Of a DNA stretch of 64,000 nt, positions 9,228 through 17,391 are shown one piece after another (the stretch's first letter is position 1; every line of letters begins with the position of its first letter). A model generated the notes under the pieces. It did no database searches and was not told the DNA's origin. It saw nothing but the letters and a program-made list of their open reading frames with translations. The stretch comes from JALZEG01 sp046263255. Its GTDB lineage: Bacteria; Actinomycetota; CADDZG01; WHSQ01. Both the position numbers and the translations under genes were made by a program. Location: the NCBI GenBank assembly GCA_046263255.1, contig JBHELD010000006.1, positions 62,001-126,000 on the forward strand, in the 5' to 3' direction.

Positions 9228-9964
9228 GAGCAGTCGTCCTGGCGGCAGGACGCGGCGTGAGGATGGGGGGCGGCCTCCTTCCGAAGACGCTGCTTCCGAT
9301 GGGCGACGAGGAGCCGCTGCTCGCCTACGTCCTGCGCGGGCTCCACGCGGCGGGGATCGAGGAGCTGATGATCGTCACCGGCCACGGCCGCTCGCACGTC
9401 GAGGAGTACGTGGACCAGCACTGGCGCGGGGACAAGCCGGCGTTCGTCTTCAACGCGCGCTACGCGTCGTGGGGCAACTTCCATTCCGTGCGCGTCGCTC
9501 TCGACCAGTCGCCGGGTATGGAGGTGCTCGTGGTCAACTCCGACGTCGTGGTCGCTCCCGACGTCTACGCGCGCGCCCTCGCGGCCGACGGCGACCTCGT
9601 CCTCGCGGTGCAGAAGCGCATGCGCCTCGACGCCGAGGACATGAGGGTCCAGCTCGACGGCCGCGCCGTACGGGCCATCGGCAAGGGGATACCGATGGGC
9701 CTCAGCCACGGGGAGTTCGCCGGCGTATCGCTGCTGCGACCCGACGCGGCCCGCGCGTATCTCCACGCGGCCACCGACACCGAATGGCGCGGCGTGACGC
9801 AGGTCTACTACGAGGACCTGTACGCAGCGACGATCTCGATCGTCCGCGTGACGGCGGTGCTCGTGCGCGAGGGCGAGTACGCCGAGGTCGACGAGCCGTC
9901 GAACGTGCCCGATGCGATCAAGGTCATCGCCACCCACCAGGGGGCCTGGAGCTCTTCCGCGTAG
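9224..9964 (+). CDS. MobA/sugar-nucleotidyltransferase-like NTP transferase
   Basis: 246 residues, Rossmann-like nucleotidyltransferase fold. The N-terminal loop AVVLAAGRGVRMGGG with a following Lys (LLPKTLLPMG) is the NTP-binding signature, and VVNSDVVV contains the metal-binding Asp. It probably transfers CMP (or another NMP) onto a phosphorylated small molecule. Because the next gene encodes a glycerol-1-phosphate-dehydrogenase-like enzyme and a CDP-alcohol transferase lies nearby, the substrate may be sn-glycerol-1-phosphate (inference). GTG 9224 forms a GTGA overlap with the DUF4012 stop. GTG 9215, with GGAGG 4 nt upstream, is an alternative start. Confidence 0.78.
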   Translation: MRAVVLAAGRGVRMGGGLLPKTLLPMGDEEPLLAYVLRGLHAAGIEELMIVTGHGRSHVEEYVDQHWRGDKPAFVFNARYASWGNFHSVRVALDQSPGMEVLVVNSDVVVAPDVYARALAADGDLVLAVQKRMRLDAEDMRVQLDGRAVRAIGKGIPMGLSHGEFAGVSLLRPDAARAYLHAATDTEWRGVTQVYYEDLYAATISIVRVTAVLVREGEYAEVDEPSNVPDAIKVIATHQGAWSSSA

Positions 9965-9965
9965 C

Positions 9966-11006
9966 GTGGACTTCCCCGAGATCCACGTGTTCGACGACTC
10001 GCCGGACGAGATCGCAGCCGGACGGGCACTGGCGCGGATGCTGGCCGACCTCGCCGTAACGCAGCCCTTCGTCGTCGCGTCCGTCCACGGCAAGACGCTG
10101 GCGGACGGCGCGGGATCCCGGCATCCGGTCGAGGTGCCGGTTGCCGGGGCGGACCAGTCGTGGGCGGTCGAGACGGGGGCGCGGGCGCAGCGGCTCGGCG
10201 CCGACGCGATCGTCGCGATCGGCGGTGGCCGCTGCCTCGACGTCGCGAAGCTGGCCGCCGGACGCGCGGGGCTTACCGTCGTGACGGCCCCGACGCAGCT
10301 GACGCACGACGGCATCTGCTCGCCGGTTGCAGTCGTGCCCAACGACGCGGGGCGGGCCGAGAGCGTGGGCGCGATCGCGCCTCGTGCCGTGTTCGTCTCG
10401 ATCCCGACCGTGATCACCGCACCGCCCGAGTCGTTCACCGCCGGGATCGGCGACCTCCTCGCGAACCCCCTCGCGCTGCGGGACTGGTCGCTCGCGGTCG
10501 AGCGGGGCCTGGAGGACGCCGACGCGCGCGCCTGGGACATGTCGTCCGAGTCTTTCTCGCTGATCGAGCCGTTCCTCGACAACGACCCCTCCGGGCACGC
10601 GTCGGACGCGGCCTTCCTCAGGACGCTCGCCGACGCGCTCGTGCTGTCGGGGATGGCGATGATCCAGGCGGGGACGTCGCGGCCCGCCTCGGGCGGAGAG
10701 CACGAGATCAGCCACGCGGTCGACGAGCTCTTCGGGGGCCGCGCGCTGCACGGCGCGCAAGTGGCGTTCGGCTGCATCATCTCGGTGCACCTCTACGGGG
10801 AGGATCACCGCGCGTTTCGCGAGCGCCTGCGCCGGCTCGGCCTCCCGCAACACCCGGCAGACCTCGGGCTGTCCAAGGAGGAGACCGTGCGCGTGCTGCT
10901 GCACGCGCCCGAGACGCGACCCGGCCGCTTCACCGTGATCGAGGCCGCGGGTCTAGACGAACCCGCGGCGCGCAAGCTCGTCGGTGAGCTGTGGGACGAG
11001 CCATAG
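9966..11006 (+). CDS. Glycerol-1-phosphate dehydrogenase-like enzyme (AraM/EgsA family)
   Basis: 346-residue iron/zinc-type alcohol-dehydrogenase fold. The NAD(P)-binding region has AIVAIGGGRCLDVAKLAA (~78-96). Metal ligands are visible as Asp in TAGIGDLLANPLA (~158-170), His in GGEHEISHAVDEL and His in LHGAQVAFG. The threonine-rich PTQLTHDGICSPVAV segment is typical of G1P dehydrogenases, which reduce dihydroxyacetone phosphate to sn-glycerol-1-phosphate. In archaea this makes lipid backbones, and in Bacillus AraM feeds heptaprenylglyceryl phosphate. No PcrB-type prenyltransferase is seen here, so a head-group or glycan decoration is more likely (inference). GTG 9966 starts 1 nt after the preceding stop. 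Confidence 0.82.
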   Translation: MDFPEIHVFDDSPDEIAAGRALARMLADLAVTQPFVVASVHGKTLADGAGSRHPVEVPVAGADQSWAVETGARAQRLGADAIVAIGGGRCLDVAKLAAGRAGLTVVTAPTQLTHDGICSPVAVVPNDAGRAESVGAIAPRAVFVSIPTVITAPPESFTAGIGDLLANPLALRDWSLAVERGLEDADARAWDMSSESFSLIEPFLDNDPSGHASDAAFLRTLADALVLSGMAMIQAGTSRPASGGEHEISHAVDELFGGRALHGAQVAFGCIISVHLYGEDHRAFRERLRRLGLPQHPADLGLSKEETVRVLLHAPETRPGRFTVIEAAGLDEPAARKLVGELWDEP

Positions 11007-11009
11007 ACT
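11004..11009 (+). promoter_or_regulatory. Candidate -10 hexamer (TAGACT) overlapping a stop codon
   Basis: TAGACT begins with the TAG stop of the upstream gene and lies 7 nt before ATG 11017, which has no SD. This is consistent with a leaderless start for the phosphodiesterase-type gene. No -35 is recognisable. Confidence 0.3.
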
Positions 11010-11016
11010 GCCGCTG

Positions 11017-12669
11017 ATGTCGCCCAAGTCCGTCGCGATCGGCCTCGACGGGGCCGCGTGGCACCTCCTCGACCCGATGCTGCAGTCCGGCACGATGCCC
11101 CGCCTCGCAGCCCTGAAGGAGAAGGGCGCGTGGGGGACGCTGAAGTCGACGGTGCCCACGTACACGCCGCCCGCGTGGACGTCTGCCGCTACCGGCGTCA
11201 ACCCCGGCCGCCACGGGATCTACGGATTCGTCGCCGGGAACGCGCAGAGCGACCGCCAGGAGCTCGTGCACTCCGGGATGATCCGGGCCTCGACGATCTG
11301 GGAGATCGCGAACGAGCAGGGTGCTCGCGCCGGCATATACAACCTGCCGCTCACCTACCCCCCGCGCGCGCTCGACGGCTGGATGGTGTCCGGGATGATG
11401 ACGCCCGGCTACGGCGAGCACCTCCGGGGCTTCGCCTCGTGGGACGGCGGCGGAGGAGGGACGGACCACGGGAAGACGGGGGCGAACGCGCAGCTGGAGC
11501 AGCGCATCCTCGAGTGGGCCCCGGGATACGTGGTCGACGTCTCCGCGAACTACGAGCAGGACTGGCGCGACGACGCGCTCGCCAAGCGCGCGCTGGAGTC
11601 GATCCGCCAGCGCGAGGTCGTTCTGCGCGGCCTGCTGGAGCTCGACCCTCCCGACGTCCTGTTCGCCGTCATGGAGGCTCCCGACCGCCTCCAGCACGTC
11701 TACTACCGGTACCTGGATCCCTCCGACGGGCTCTACTCGTCGGACGAAGGCGAGCGTCTGCGCGACGCGGTGACCGAGTGCTTCGCCGCGATGGACCGGA
11801 TCGTCGGGCTCCTCGAGGACTACGCCGGGCCGGACGGAGGCGTCGTCGTTTGCTCGGATCACGGGTTCACCGCGTGGGAGGTCTCCGTGCACGTGAACGC
11901 GCTTCTCGAGCAATGGGGGTACCTCGAGCTGAAGGGCGGCGGCAAGGCGATGCAGTCGGGGCTCGCGCGGCGCATGATCCCGGTCGCGAAGCGGTTCCTC
12001 CCGCGCAAGCTCGCGCGGCGCGCGAAGGGCCGGACGTTCGCGGCGATCGACTGGGGCAAGACGCGGGCGTTCGCCTCGCCGATCCCGCAGCAGGGCGTGT
12101 TCGTGAACGTCGCGGGGCGCGAGAGGTTCGGCATCGTCCCGCCGGACGAGCTGGAGAGGTTGAAGGACGAGATCGCGCGGCGGTTCGAGGAGCTGCGGTC
12201 GCCGGGGGGAGGACGCGTCACCGACCGGGTGCACCGCGCGGAGGAGGTCTTCCAGGGCGACGCGACCGAAGGTGCTCCCGACCTCCTGCCGGTGCTGCGC
12301 GACCACCGCTACGAGCTCGACGACGAGCTGTTCCACAAGGAGCCGTTCACCGACCTCCGCCACCTCCCGCGCGGCGTCCACCACCCGGATGGGATCGTGG
12401 TCGTGGCGGGGGCCGGAGCCCGCCCGGGGCGCGTGGGCGGGACGGTGATGGACGTGGCCCCGACGTTGCTCTACCAGGCGGGGCTGAAGGTCCCGGAGGG
12501 GCTGGACGGGGGGGTCCTGGGAGACGCCTTCGCGCCCGAGATGCTCAGCCGGCGGCCGGTCGCGACCACCGCCCCCCTATCATCGAGCGAGAAGGACGAG
12601 AGCTCGCCCTATTCGCAGGAGGAGGAGGCCCTCATCGAGGAGTCGTTGAGGGGCCTCGGGTACCTCTAG
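11017..12669 (+). CDS. Alkaline phosphatase-superfamily protein (type I phosphodiesterase), canonical order
   Basis: 550 residues. The superfamily elements occur in the usual order: metal Asp11 in AIGLDG, nucleophile Thr50 in TYTPPAWTS, APDRLQH (D..H pair), CSDHGF (DH pair), then the C-terminal His in GVHHPDG followed by the closing VMDVAPTLLYQAGL segment. No signal peptide or membrane helix, so probably cytoplasmic. Likely hydrolyses or transfers a phosphodiester or nucleotide-linked substrate; the substrate is unknown. The C-terminus ends with a charged tail and SLRGLGYL, shared with proteins at 15089 and 28303. It follows the G1P dehydrogenase gene by 10 nt and is very similar to the product at 15089, which sits beside the CDP-alcohol transferase. 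Confidence 0.85.
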   Translation: MSPKSVAIGLDGAAWHLLDPMLQSGTMPRLAALKEKGAWGTLKSTVPTYTPPAWTSAATGVNPGRHGIYGFVAGNAQSDRQELVHSGMIRASTIWEIANEQGARAGIYNLPLTYPPRALDGWMVSGMMTPGYGEHLRGFASWDGGGGGTDHGKTGANAQLEQRILEWAPGYVVDVSANYEQDWRDDALAKRALESIRQREVVLRGLLELDPPDVLFAVMEAPDRLQHVYYRYLDPSDGLYSSDEGERLRDAVTECFAAMDRIVGLLEDYAGPDGGVVVCSDHGFTAWEVSVHVNALLEQWGYLELKGGGKAMQSGLARRMIPVAKRFLPRKLARRAKGRTFAAIDWGKTRAFASPIPQQGVFVNVAGRERFGIVPPDELERLKDEIARRFEELRSPGGGRVTDRVHRAEEVFQGDATEGAPDLLPVLRDHRYELDDELFHKEPFTDLRHLPRGVHHPDGIVVVAGAGARPGRVGGTVMDVAPTLLYQAGLKVPEGLDGGVLGDAFAPEMLSRRPVATTAPLSSSEKDESSPYSQEEEALIEESLRGLGYL

Positions 12670-12709
12670 CGCGCCGGGCAGCACGCGCCCCCCACCCGTA
12701 AGGGAGCCG

Positions 12710-14173
12710 ATGGCCCAGACCGCAACCAAGCCCGAGCCCGCAACGGCTACCGCGCCCGCGCCGGCGCCGCGGTCGAGGACCGCCGGCCGTCGTATCGCCC
12801 TGCGCGTGCTCGCCGACGCGTTCGCGGTCTCCGCCGCGCTGTTCCTGGCGAGCGCGATCCGCTTCGAGCTGTTCGAGGGCGCCCCCGCGGCACGCTACGA
12901 CTACACGGCGATGACGCTCGTCGCGACGCCGGTGTGGATCGTGCTGTTCTGGCTGTACGGGCTCTACGAGCCGCGTCAGGTCCTCGGCCCGGTCAACGAG
13001 TTCAAGCAGGTCTTCCACGGAGTCGTCGCCGGCACCGTCGCGATCTTCATCGCCGACTCGGTCTTCACGCTGAACCTCGCGCGGCTGTGGGCGTTGCTCG
13101 CCCTCGCCTGCGGGATGGTCGTCGTCGGGGGCGAGCGGCTGTTCGTGAGGAAGGCGCTGCACTTCATGCGGCGCCGGGGCGGGGACACGACGCGCACGAT
13201 CGTCCTCGGGACGAACCAGGAGGCCCGGACGGTCGCGAAGACGCTGCAGCGCGAGGCCTGGCTCGGCTACCGCATCGTCGGGTTCGTGGACGACGCGGTC
13301 CCCGCGGGGCACGACCTGGCCGACGGCCACGTCGTCCTCGGCGGCACCGCCGACCTGAAGGACCTGATCCGAAAGCACGGCGCAGGGCTCGTTCTCGTCG
13401 CCGCGACCTCGTTCGACACCGCCCGTCTCAACCGGCTGTTCTGGGAGCTCCAGGACTCCGACGTCGACCTGCAGATCACCTCGGGAACGATCGACCTCAT
13501 GGCGTCGCGCATGATCGTGCAGTCGGTCGCAGGAGTCCCGCTCATCTACGTGCGCAAGACGGGCATGGACAAGATCCAGCGCACGATCAAGAGGTCGCTC
13601 GACGTCGCCGGCGCGATCGCGGGCGTGGTGCTGCTCTCCCCCGTCCTGGCGGCGATCGCCCTGTGGATCCGGCGAGACTCTCCCGGCGGCCCGTTCTTCG
13701 GCCAGATTCGCGTGGGCCGCGACGGCAAGCTCTTCAAGTGCTGGAAGTTCCGCACGATGTTCGAGGACGCGGAGGCGCGCCGGGCCCAGCTCGAGCACCT
13801 GAACGAGGGCCCGGGCCTGTTGTTCAAGCTCGCGGACGACCCGCGTGTGACGCCGGCGGGCAAGCTACTGCGGCGGTACTCACTCGACGAGCTGCCGCAG
13901 CTGTGGAACGTGCTGCGCGGCGAGATGAGCCTCGTCGGACCGCGCCCGGCGCTGCCGAGCGAGGTCGAGCAGTACGACGACTGGATCCGCAACCGGCTGA
14001 AGGTGAAGCCGGGGATGACGGGACTGTGGCAGGTAAGCGGCCGGACCGAGACGAGCTTCGCCGACTACGTCCGCTACGACCTCTTCTACATCCAGAACTG
14101 GTCGCTGTCGCTCGATCTGTGGATCCTCTGGCGGACGCTGAGGGCGGTGTTCACGGCCGAGGGGGCCCACTGA
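12710..14173 (+). CDS. Polyprenyl-phosphate sugar-phosphotransferase (WbaP/WcaJ type)
   Basis: Starts glycan repeat-unit synthesis by moving a sugar-1-phosphate from a UDP-sugar to undecaprenyl phosphate at the inner membrane face. 487 residues: Pro/Ala-rich N-terminus (~1-25), four membrane helices (~30-140), a Rossmann-like CoA-binding-type domain (IVLGTNQEARTVAK, ~162), a fifth helix (LDVAGAIAGVVLLSPVLAAI, ~297-316) and the catalytic domain with KCWKFRTMF, RRYSLDELPQLWNVL and MSLVGPRPALPSE. This full-length domain order is that of exopolysaccharide-initiating enzymes. ATG 12710 has AAGGGAG just upstream. It establishes the Wzx/Wzy-type glycan theme of the window. Confidence 0.93.
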   Translation: MAQTATKPEPATATAPAPAPRSRTAGRRIALRVLADAFAVSAALFLASAIRFELFEGAPAARYDYTAMTLVATPVWIVLFWLYGLYEPRQVLGPVNEFKQVFHGVVAGTVAIFIADSVFTLNLARLWALLALACGMVVVGGERLFVRKALHFMRRRGGDTTRTIVLGTNQEARTVAKTLQREAWLGYRIVGFVDDAVPAGHDLADGHVVLGGTADLKDLIRKHGAGLVLVAATSFDTARLNRLFWELQDSDVDLQITSGTIDLMASRMIVQSVAGVPLIYVRKTGMDKIQRTIKRSLDVAGAIAGVVLLSPVLAAIALWIRRDSPGGPFFGQIRVGRDGKLFKCWKFRTMFEDAEARRAQLEHLNEGPGLLFKLADDPRVTPAGKLLRRYSLDELPQLWNVLRGEMSLVGPRPALPSEVEQYDDWIRNRLKVKPGMTGLWQVSGRTETSFADYVRYDLFYIQNWSLSLDLWILWRTLRAVFTAEGAH

Positions 14174-14193
14174 CGCGGCTCGGTCCGCGGAGG

Positions 14194-14199
14194 TACGCT
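14194..14199 (+). promoter_or_regulatory. Candidate -10 hexamer (TACGCT)
   Basis: TACGCT lies 6 nt before ATG 14206 of the ACT protein. A GGAGG at 14189-14193 is 12 nt from the ATG, rather far for an SD, so a leaderless start is possible. Confidence 0.25.
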
Positions 14200-14205
14200 C
14201 GGTTC

Positions 14206-14586
14206 ATGCTCGAAGAGATCATGATCGCGGTCAACGACGACAGGCCGGGGATCCTCGCCGAGATCGGCGAGCTGCTCGGGCGGGCGGGCGTGAACATCGG
14301 GACGCTCGCCGCGACGAACATCGACGGGAAGGGTGTCGTGCACCTCGTCGTGGACGACGGCGACGACGCGTGCGAGGTCCTGAAGGCGAACGACTTCGAC
14401 GTCCAGGGCTCGCGGCCCGTCCTCACCGCGACGTTGGAGGACCGGCCCGGGGAGCTCGGGCGCTACTGCCGGCGCCTTTCCGAGGCGGGGGTCGCGATCT
14501 CGTCCGCGTACGTCGCCCGCAGGGGCGGGGGCGAGAGCGAGCTGATCTTCGCCGTCGACGACCTCGACGCCGCCAGGCAGGCGTGA
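14206..14586 (+). CDS. Tandem ACT-domain protein
   Basis: 126 residues that consist almost entirely of two ACT domains: the first begins EIMIAVNDDRPGILAEIGEL (~4-23), the second TATLEDRPGELGRYCRRLSE (~70-89). ACT domains bind small ligands, usually amino acids. A stand-alone ACT pair of this size is a regulatory protein with unknown partner. ATG 14206 is preferred, with ATG 14221 possible. It is followed directly by a hairpin terminator. Confidence 0.8.
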   Translation: MLEEIMIAVNDDRPGILAEIGELLGRAGVNIGTLAATNIDGKGVVHLVVDDGDDACEVLKANDFDVQGSRPVLTATLEDRPGELGRYCRRLSEAGVAISSAYVARRGGGESELIFAVDDLDAARQA

Positions 14587-14588
14587 GA

Positions 14589-14620
14589 AGGGGGCCCGGC
14601 GGCCCCTCTGCTCTTGTTGC
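14589..14620 (+). terminator. Probable intrinsic terminator after the ACT gene
   Basis: AGGGGGCC-cggc-GGCCCCT forms a 7-bp GC stem (plus a G-T pair) starting 3 nt after the stop at 14586, followed by the pyrimidine-rich TCTGCTCTTGTTG. It sits between convergent genes and could act for both. Confidence 0.6.
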
Positions 14621-14634
14621 GAAGCTGCGGGCGA

Positions 14635-15054
14635 TCAGGCCCTGCGAGGCCTCGTTCCTGCCGTCGCTCCAACGGTCCCGAAGAAGATCGCCAGAGCCGC
14701 GGTCCCCAGGTGCAGGAAAGTGTCCACCATGTCGTTGTTCAGCAGGTCTTCGACGAGGATGCCTCCGGCGAACCCGAGGAGCGCCAGCAGCAGGTAGACG
14801 GCGCCGACGATCACGTTCGTCGACTTCGCCGCGTCGTGGCTGCGCGACCCGGCGAGCAGGAGCGCGCCGACGCCGATGTGCGCGATGTTGTGCAGCGGGT
14901 TGATGTCGAATATCAGCAGCGACTTGTCCGACTCCTTGGCGAAGTCGTTCAAGCCCGTGATCGCGAAGCCGATGAGCCCGACGGCGAGATAGGCGACGCC
15001 GAACGCGAGAGCGAACACCTGCGCGTTCGAGCGGGTGCCTGCAGCGGTGGTCAC
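14635..15054 (-). CDS. DUF4383 four-helix membrane protein
   Basis: 139 residues with four predicted membrane helices: VFALAFGVAYLAVGLIGFAI (~13-32), NPLHNIAHIGVGALLLAG (~52-69), VIVGAVYLLLALLGFAGG (~81-98) and MVDTFLHLGTAALAIFFG (~108-125). The NPLHNIAHIGVG motif is the DUF4383 hallmark. Function unknown. GTG 15054 is chosen; TTG 15057 is equally close to the purine-rich AAAGGGG. It lies 35 nt downstream of, and on the same strand as, the hydrolase at 15089. Confidence 0.8.
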   Translation of the reverse strand: MTTAAGTRSNAQVFALAFGVAYLAVGLIGFAITGLNDFAKESDKSLLIFDINPLHNIAHIGVGALLLAGSRSHDAAKSTNVIVGAVYLLLALLGFAGGILVEDLLNNDMVDTFLHLGTAALAIFFGTVGATAGTRPRRA

Positions 15055-15088
15055 CAAGTGGGATCCCCTTTCGCTTCCGGGTTGTGGG

Positions 15089-16708
15089 TCACAGGTAGCC
15101 GAGGTTCCTCAGCGACTCCTCGATCGCGGCCTCGTCCTCGGCCGAGTACGGCGACGCCTTGGCCCCCGAGCCGGCGAGCGGCAGGTCCATCGCCTCGACC
15201 GCCGGCGGCGACGCCGCGACCATCTCCTCAGGAAGCCATTCGGTCAGCACCCGGCCGTCGACCTCGGGGATCTTCAGCCCTGCCAGGTACAGCGCGGTCG
15301 GCGCGATGTCGTAGAGGCTCGCCCTGAGGCCCGAGCGCGGCTCGATCCCCGGCCCCGCGATCCCGAAGATGCCGTCCACGTGGTGGAACCCGCGCGGGAG
15401 CGCGCGGTAGTCGTCGAGGATCCCGGGGGAATACAGACCGTCCGAGAGCTCGTACGAGTACTCGCGGCACACCGGGAACAGGTCGGGGGCGTCGGGCGCC
15501 TGCGGCCCCGACAGGACCTCCTCGCGCCGGTAGACCCGGTCGACCACGGGCCTCCCGTCGTCCGGGTCCACCAGCTCGGACAATCGGGCGACGATCTCGT
15601 CGCGCACCGCCTCGTATTCCGACTGCGGGACGATGCCGTGGGGCTCGCGGCCCTGGAGGTTCACGTAGATCCCCTGCTGCGGGATCGGGGCCGAGAACGC
15701 CTTCGTCCGGCTCCAGTCGATCGAGGCCTGCGCCGCGCCCTTGGCCTTCTGCCACACCGACTTCGGCAGCACCTTCTTCGCCCTGCGCGCAAGCGCGCGC
15801 ACCCCCGCCGACTTCGTCACCGCGCCGGCGCCGCCGATCGAGAGGAGACCCCATTCGCGCAGCGCGAGGTTGACGTTGACGCTCTTGTCCTTCGGGCCGA
15901 AGCCGTGGTCCGACATCGTGACGACGAAGCCGTCGTTGCCGGCCCACGCGAGCATGTCGCCGACCATCGCGTCCATCTCGTCGAAGAACGCCCAGGCGCG
16001 CTCGCGGATCGGCGCCGCCTCCGGGCGGTCGAAGTGCTCGCAGCGCGGATCGATGTACTTGTAGTGGACGTGCATGAGCCGATCCGGCGCCTCGAGCACG
16101 CCGAAGAGGAGGCCGAGGTCGCCGTGGGTCTCCATGAGGTGCGCGAGCGCGGTCCTCTTCCTGGCGAGGTTGGCCGAGAGCCGCTCGATGATCGCGGTGG
16201 ATTTCCAGTCCTGGTCGTAGTCGACCTCGACGTCGATCTCGTAGCCGGGCGCGACGCTCTCGATCGCGCTGCGCAGCTCGAGCGGGTGCGTGAAGCTCTC
16301 CGGCGTCTGCCCCCCTCCCTCCGGCGTCAGCATCCCCGCGACGGCGAAGCCGTCGACTGCGGGGGGCGGGTACGTCATCGGGATGTTGAACAGGCCCGTC
16401 GGCACGCCCTGCGCGTTCGCGGCGTTCCAGATCGCGGGAGCCCTCACCCGGTCGAGGCTCACGAGCCCCCTGCTCGACTGGACGTTTCCGAGGGTGAAGC
16501 CGAAGATCCCGTGCCGGCCGGGGTTCACGCCGGTGAAGATCGACGTCCAGCCCGGAGGCGTGTACGGCGGGATCGTCGACGTGAGGATGCCGGACGCGCC
16601 GCGCTCGAGCAGCCGCTTGAACACCGGCAGGTGACCCGCCTCGAAGGCGGGATCGAGCACCGAGTACGTCGCGCCGTCGAGCCCGAGGAGCAGGACGCGC
16701 GGCGTCAA
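15089..16708 (-). CDS. Alkaline phosphatase-superfamily protein (type I phosphodiesterase), canonical order
   Basis: 539 residues, clearly paralogous to the product at 11017 with all metal ligands: LLGLDG near the N-terminus, nucleophile Thr in YTPPGWTS, APDRLMH, MSDHGF, then FHHVDGIF and the closing LYDIAPTALYLAGL. No export signal. It ends with the same tail (IEESLRNLGYL). Start TTG 16708 overlaps the stop of the CDP-alcohol transferase (TTGA), with GGAG about 10 nt upstream. The operon order GT2, CDP-alcohol transferase, hydrolase suggests action on a phosphodiester-linked lipid or glycan intermediate (inference). Confidence 0.85.
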   Translation of the reverse strand: MTPRVLLLGLDGATYSVLDPAFEAGHLPVFKRLLERGASGILTSTIPPYTPPGWTSIFTGVNPGRHGIFGFTLGNVQSSRGLVSLDRVRAPAIWNAANAQGVPTGLFNIPMTYPPPAVDGFAVAGMLTPEGGGQTPESFTHPLELRSAIESVAPGYEIDVEVDYDQDWKSTAIIERLSANLARKRTALAHLMETHGDLGLLFGVLEAPDRLMHVHYKYIDPRCEHFDRPEAAPIRERAWAFFDEMDAMVGDMLAWAGNDGFVVTMSDHGFGPKDKSVNVNLALREWGLLSIGGAGAVTKSAGVRALARRAKKVLPKSVWQKAKGAAQASIDWSRTKAFSAPIPQQGIYVNLQGREPHGIVPQSEYEAVRDEIVARLSELVDPDDGRPVVDRVYRREEVLSGPQAPDAPDLFPVCREYSYELSDGLYSPGILDDYRALPRGFHHVDGIFGIAGPGIEPRSGLRASLYDIAPTALYLAGLKIPEVDGRVLTEWLPEEMVAASPPAVEAMDLPLAGSGAKASPYSAEDEAAIEESLRNLGYL

Positions 16709-17391
16709 CGCAGGCGTCTCCGCACGGTGAGCAGGATCGCCGCCGCCGCCATCGCGGTGCCGAGCGCGAGCGCGGGAACGACGAGTCCCGTGATCGGGCC
16801 GAGGATGAAGACGACCGCCTGCACGTCGGGCATCCCGGGGTTCGGCAGTAACCGCCGGCGCGCGAGCGCGCCCGAGATGCGGCCGGCGACGCCTCGGGCG
16901 GGGTCGCCCTTCGCGGCTCCCGAGATCTCGACGAAGTAGTACGCGAGGACGGCGTACACGACCACCCACAGGATCCGGTCGTTCGGGACGGCGTCCGACC
17001 GCCACGTCCACAGCGCGAGGCCGAGCGACGCGCTCGCGCGGCGGCCCCCGTCGGCGAGGTGGTCGAGCGCCTCGCCTTTCTCGCTCGTGACCCCGAGCGC
17101 CCGCGCCAGCTTGCCGTCGACGCAGTCGAAGAGGAACGCGAGGTAGAAGAGGACCCCCCCGGCGACGAGTCCCGCTCTCGTGCCGGTTGCGAACGCAGCC
17201 CCGACCGAGAGACCGAGGACGAGCGCGACCGCGGTCACCTGGTCGGGAGAGAGCCACCTCCGCCGCGCCAGCAACCCGGCGAGCGGCACCGCGACCGGAT
17301 CGGTCGCGAGCACGGTCCACCAGTAGTCGCGCGTCTTCGCGCCCGGGGGCGTGGGCGGTTGAGGCGCCGCGGCCGGCGCCGCCTCCGCCAT
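16705..17391 (-). CDS. CDP-alcohol phosphatidyltransferase family membrane protein
   Basis: 228 residues. The family signature D-G-x2-A-R-x8-G-x3-D-x3-D is complete (DGKLAR at ~91, G at ~105, Asp at ~109 and ~113). Membrane helices surround it: VTAVALVLGLSVGAAFATG (~53), LVAGGVLFYLAFLFDCVDG (~74), ILWVVVYAVLAYYFVEI (~140) and a C-terminal pair (~190-220). The enzyme couples a CDP-activated alcohol to an acceptor alcohol, releasing CMP. Which CDP-alcohol cannot be read from sequence; CDP-activated glycerol-1-phosphate from the enzymes at 9224-11006 is a candidate. ATG 17391 overlaps the GT2 stop (ATGA). Confidence 0.9.
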   Translation of the reverse strand: MAEAAPAAAPQPPTPPGAKTRDYWWTVLATDPVAVPLAGLLARRRWLSPDQVTAVALVLGLSVGAAFATGTRAGLVAGGVLFYLAFLFDCVDGKLARALGVTSEKGEALDHLADGGRRASASLGLALWTWRSDAVPNDRILWVVVYAVLAYYFVEISGAAKGDPARGVAGRISGALARRRLLPNPGMPDVQAVVFILGPITGLVVPALALGTAMAAAAILLTVRRRLR

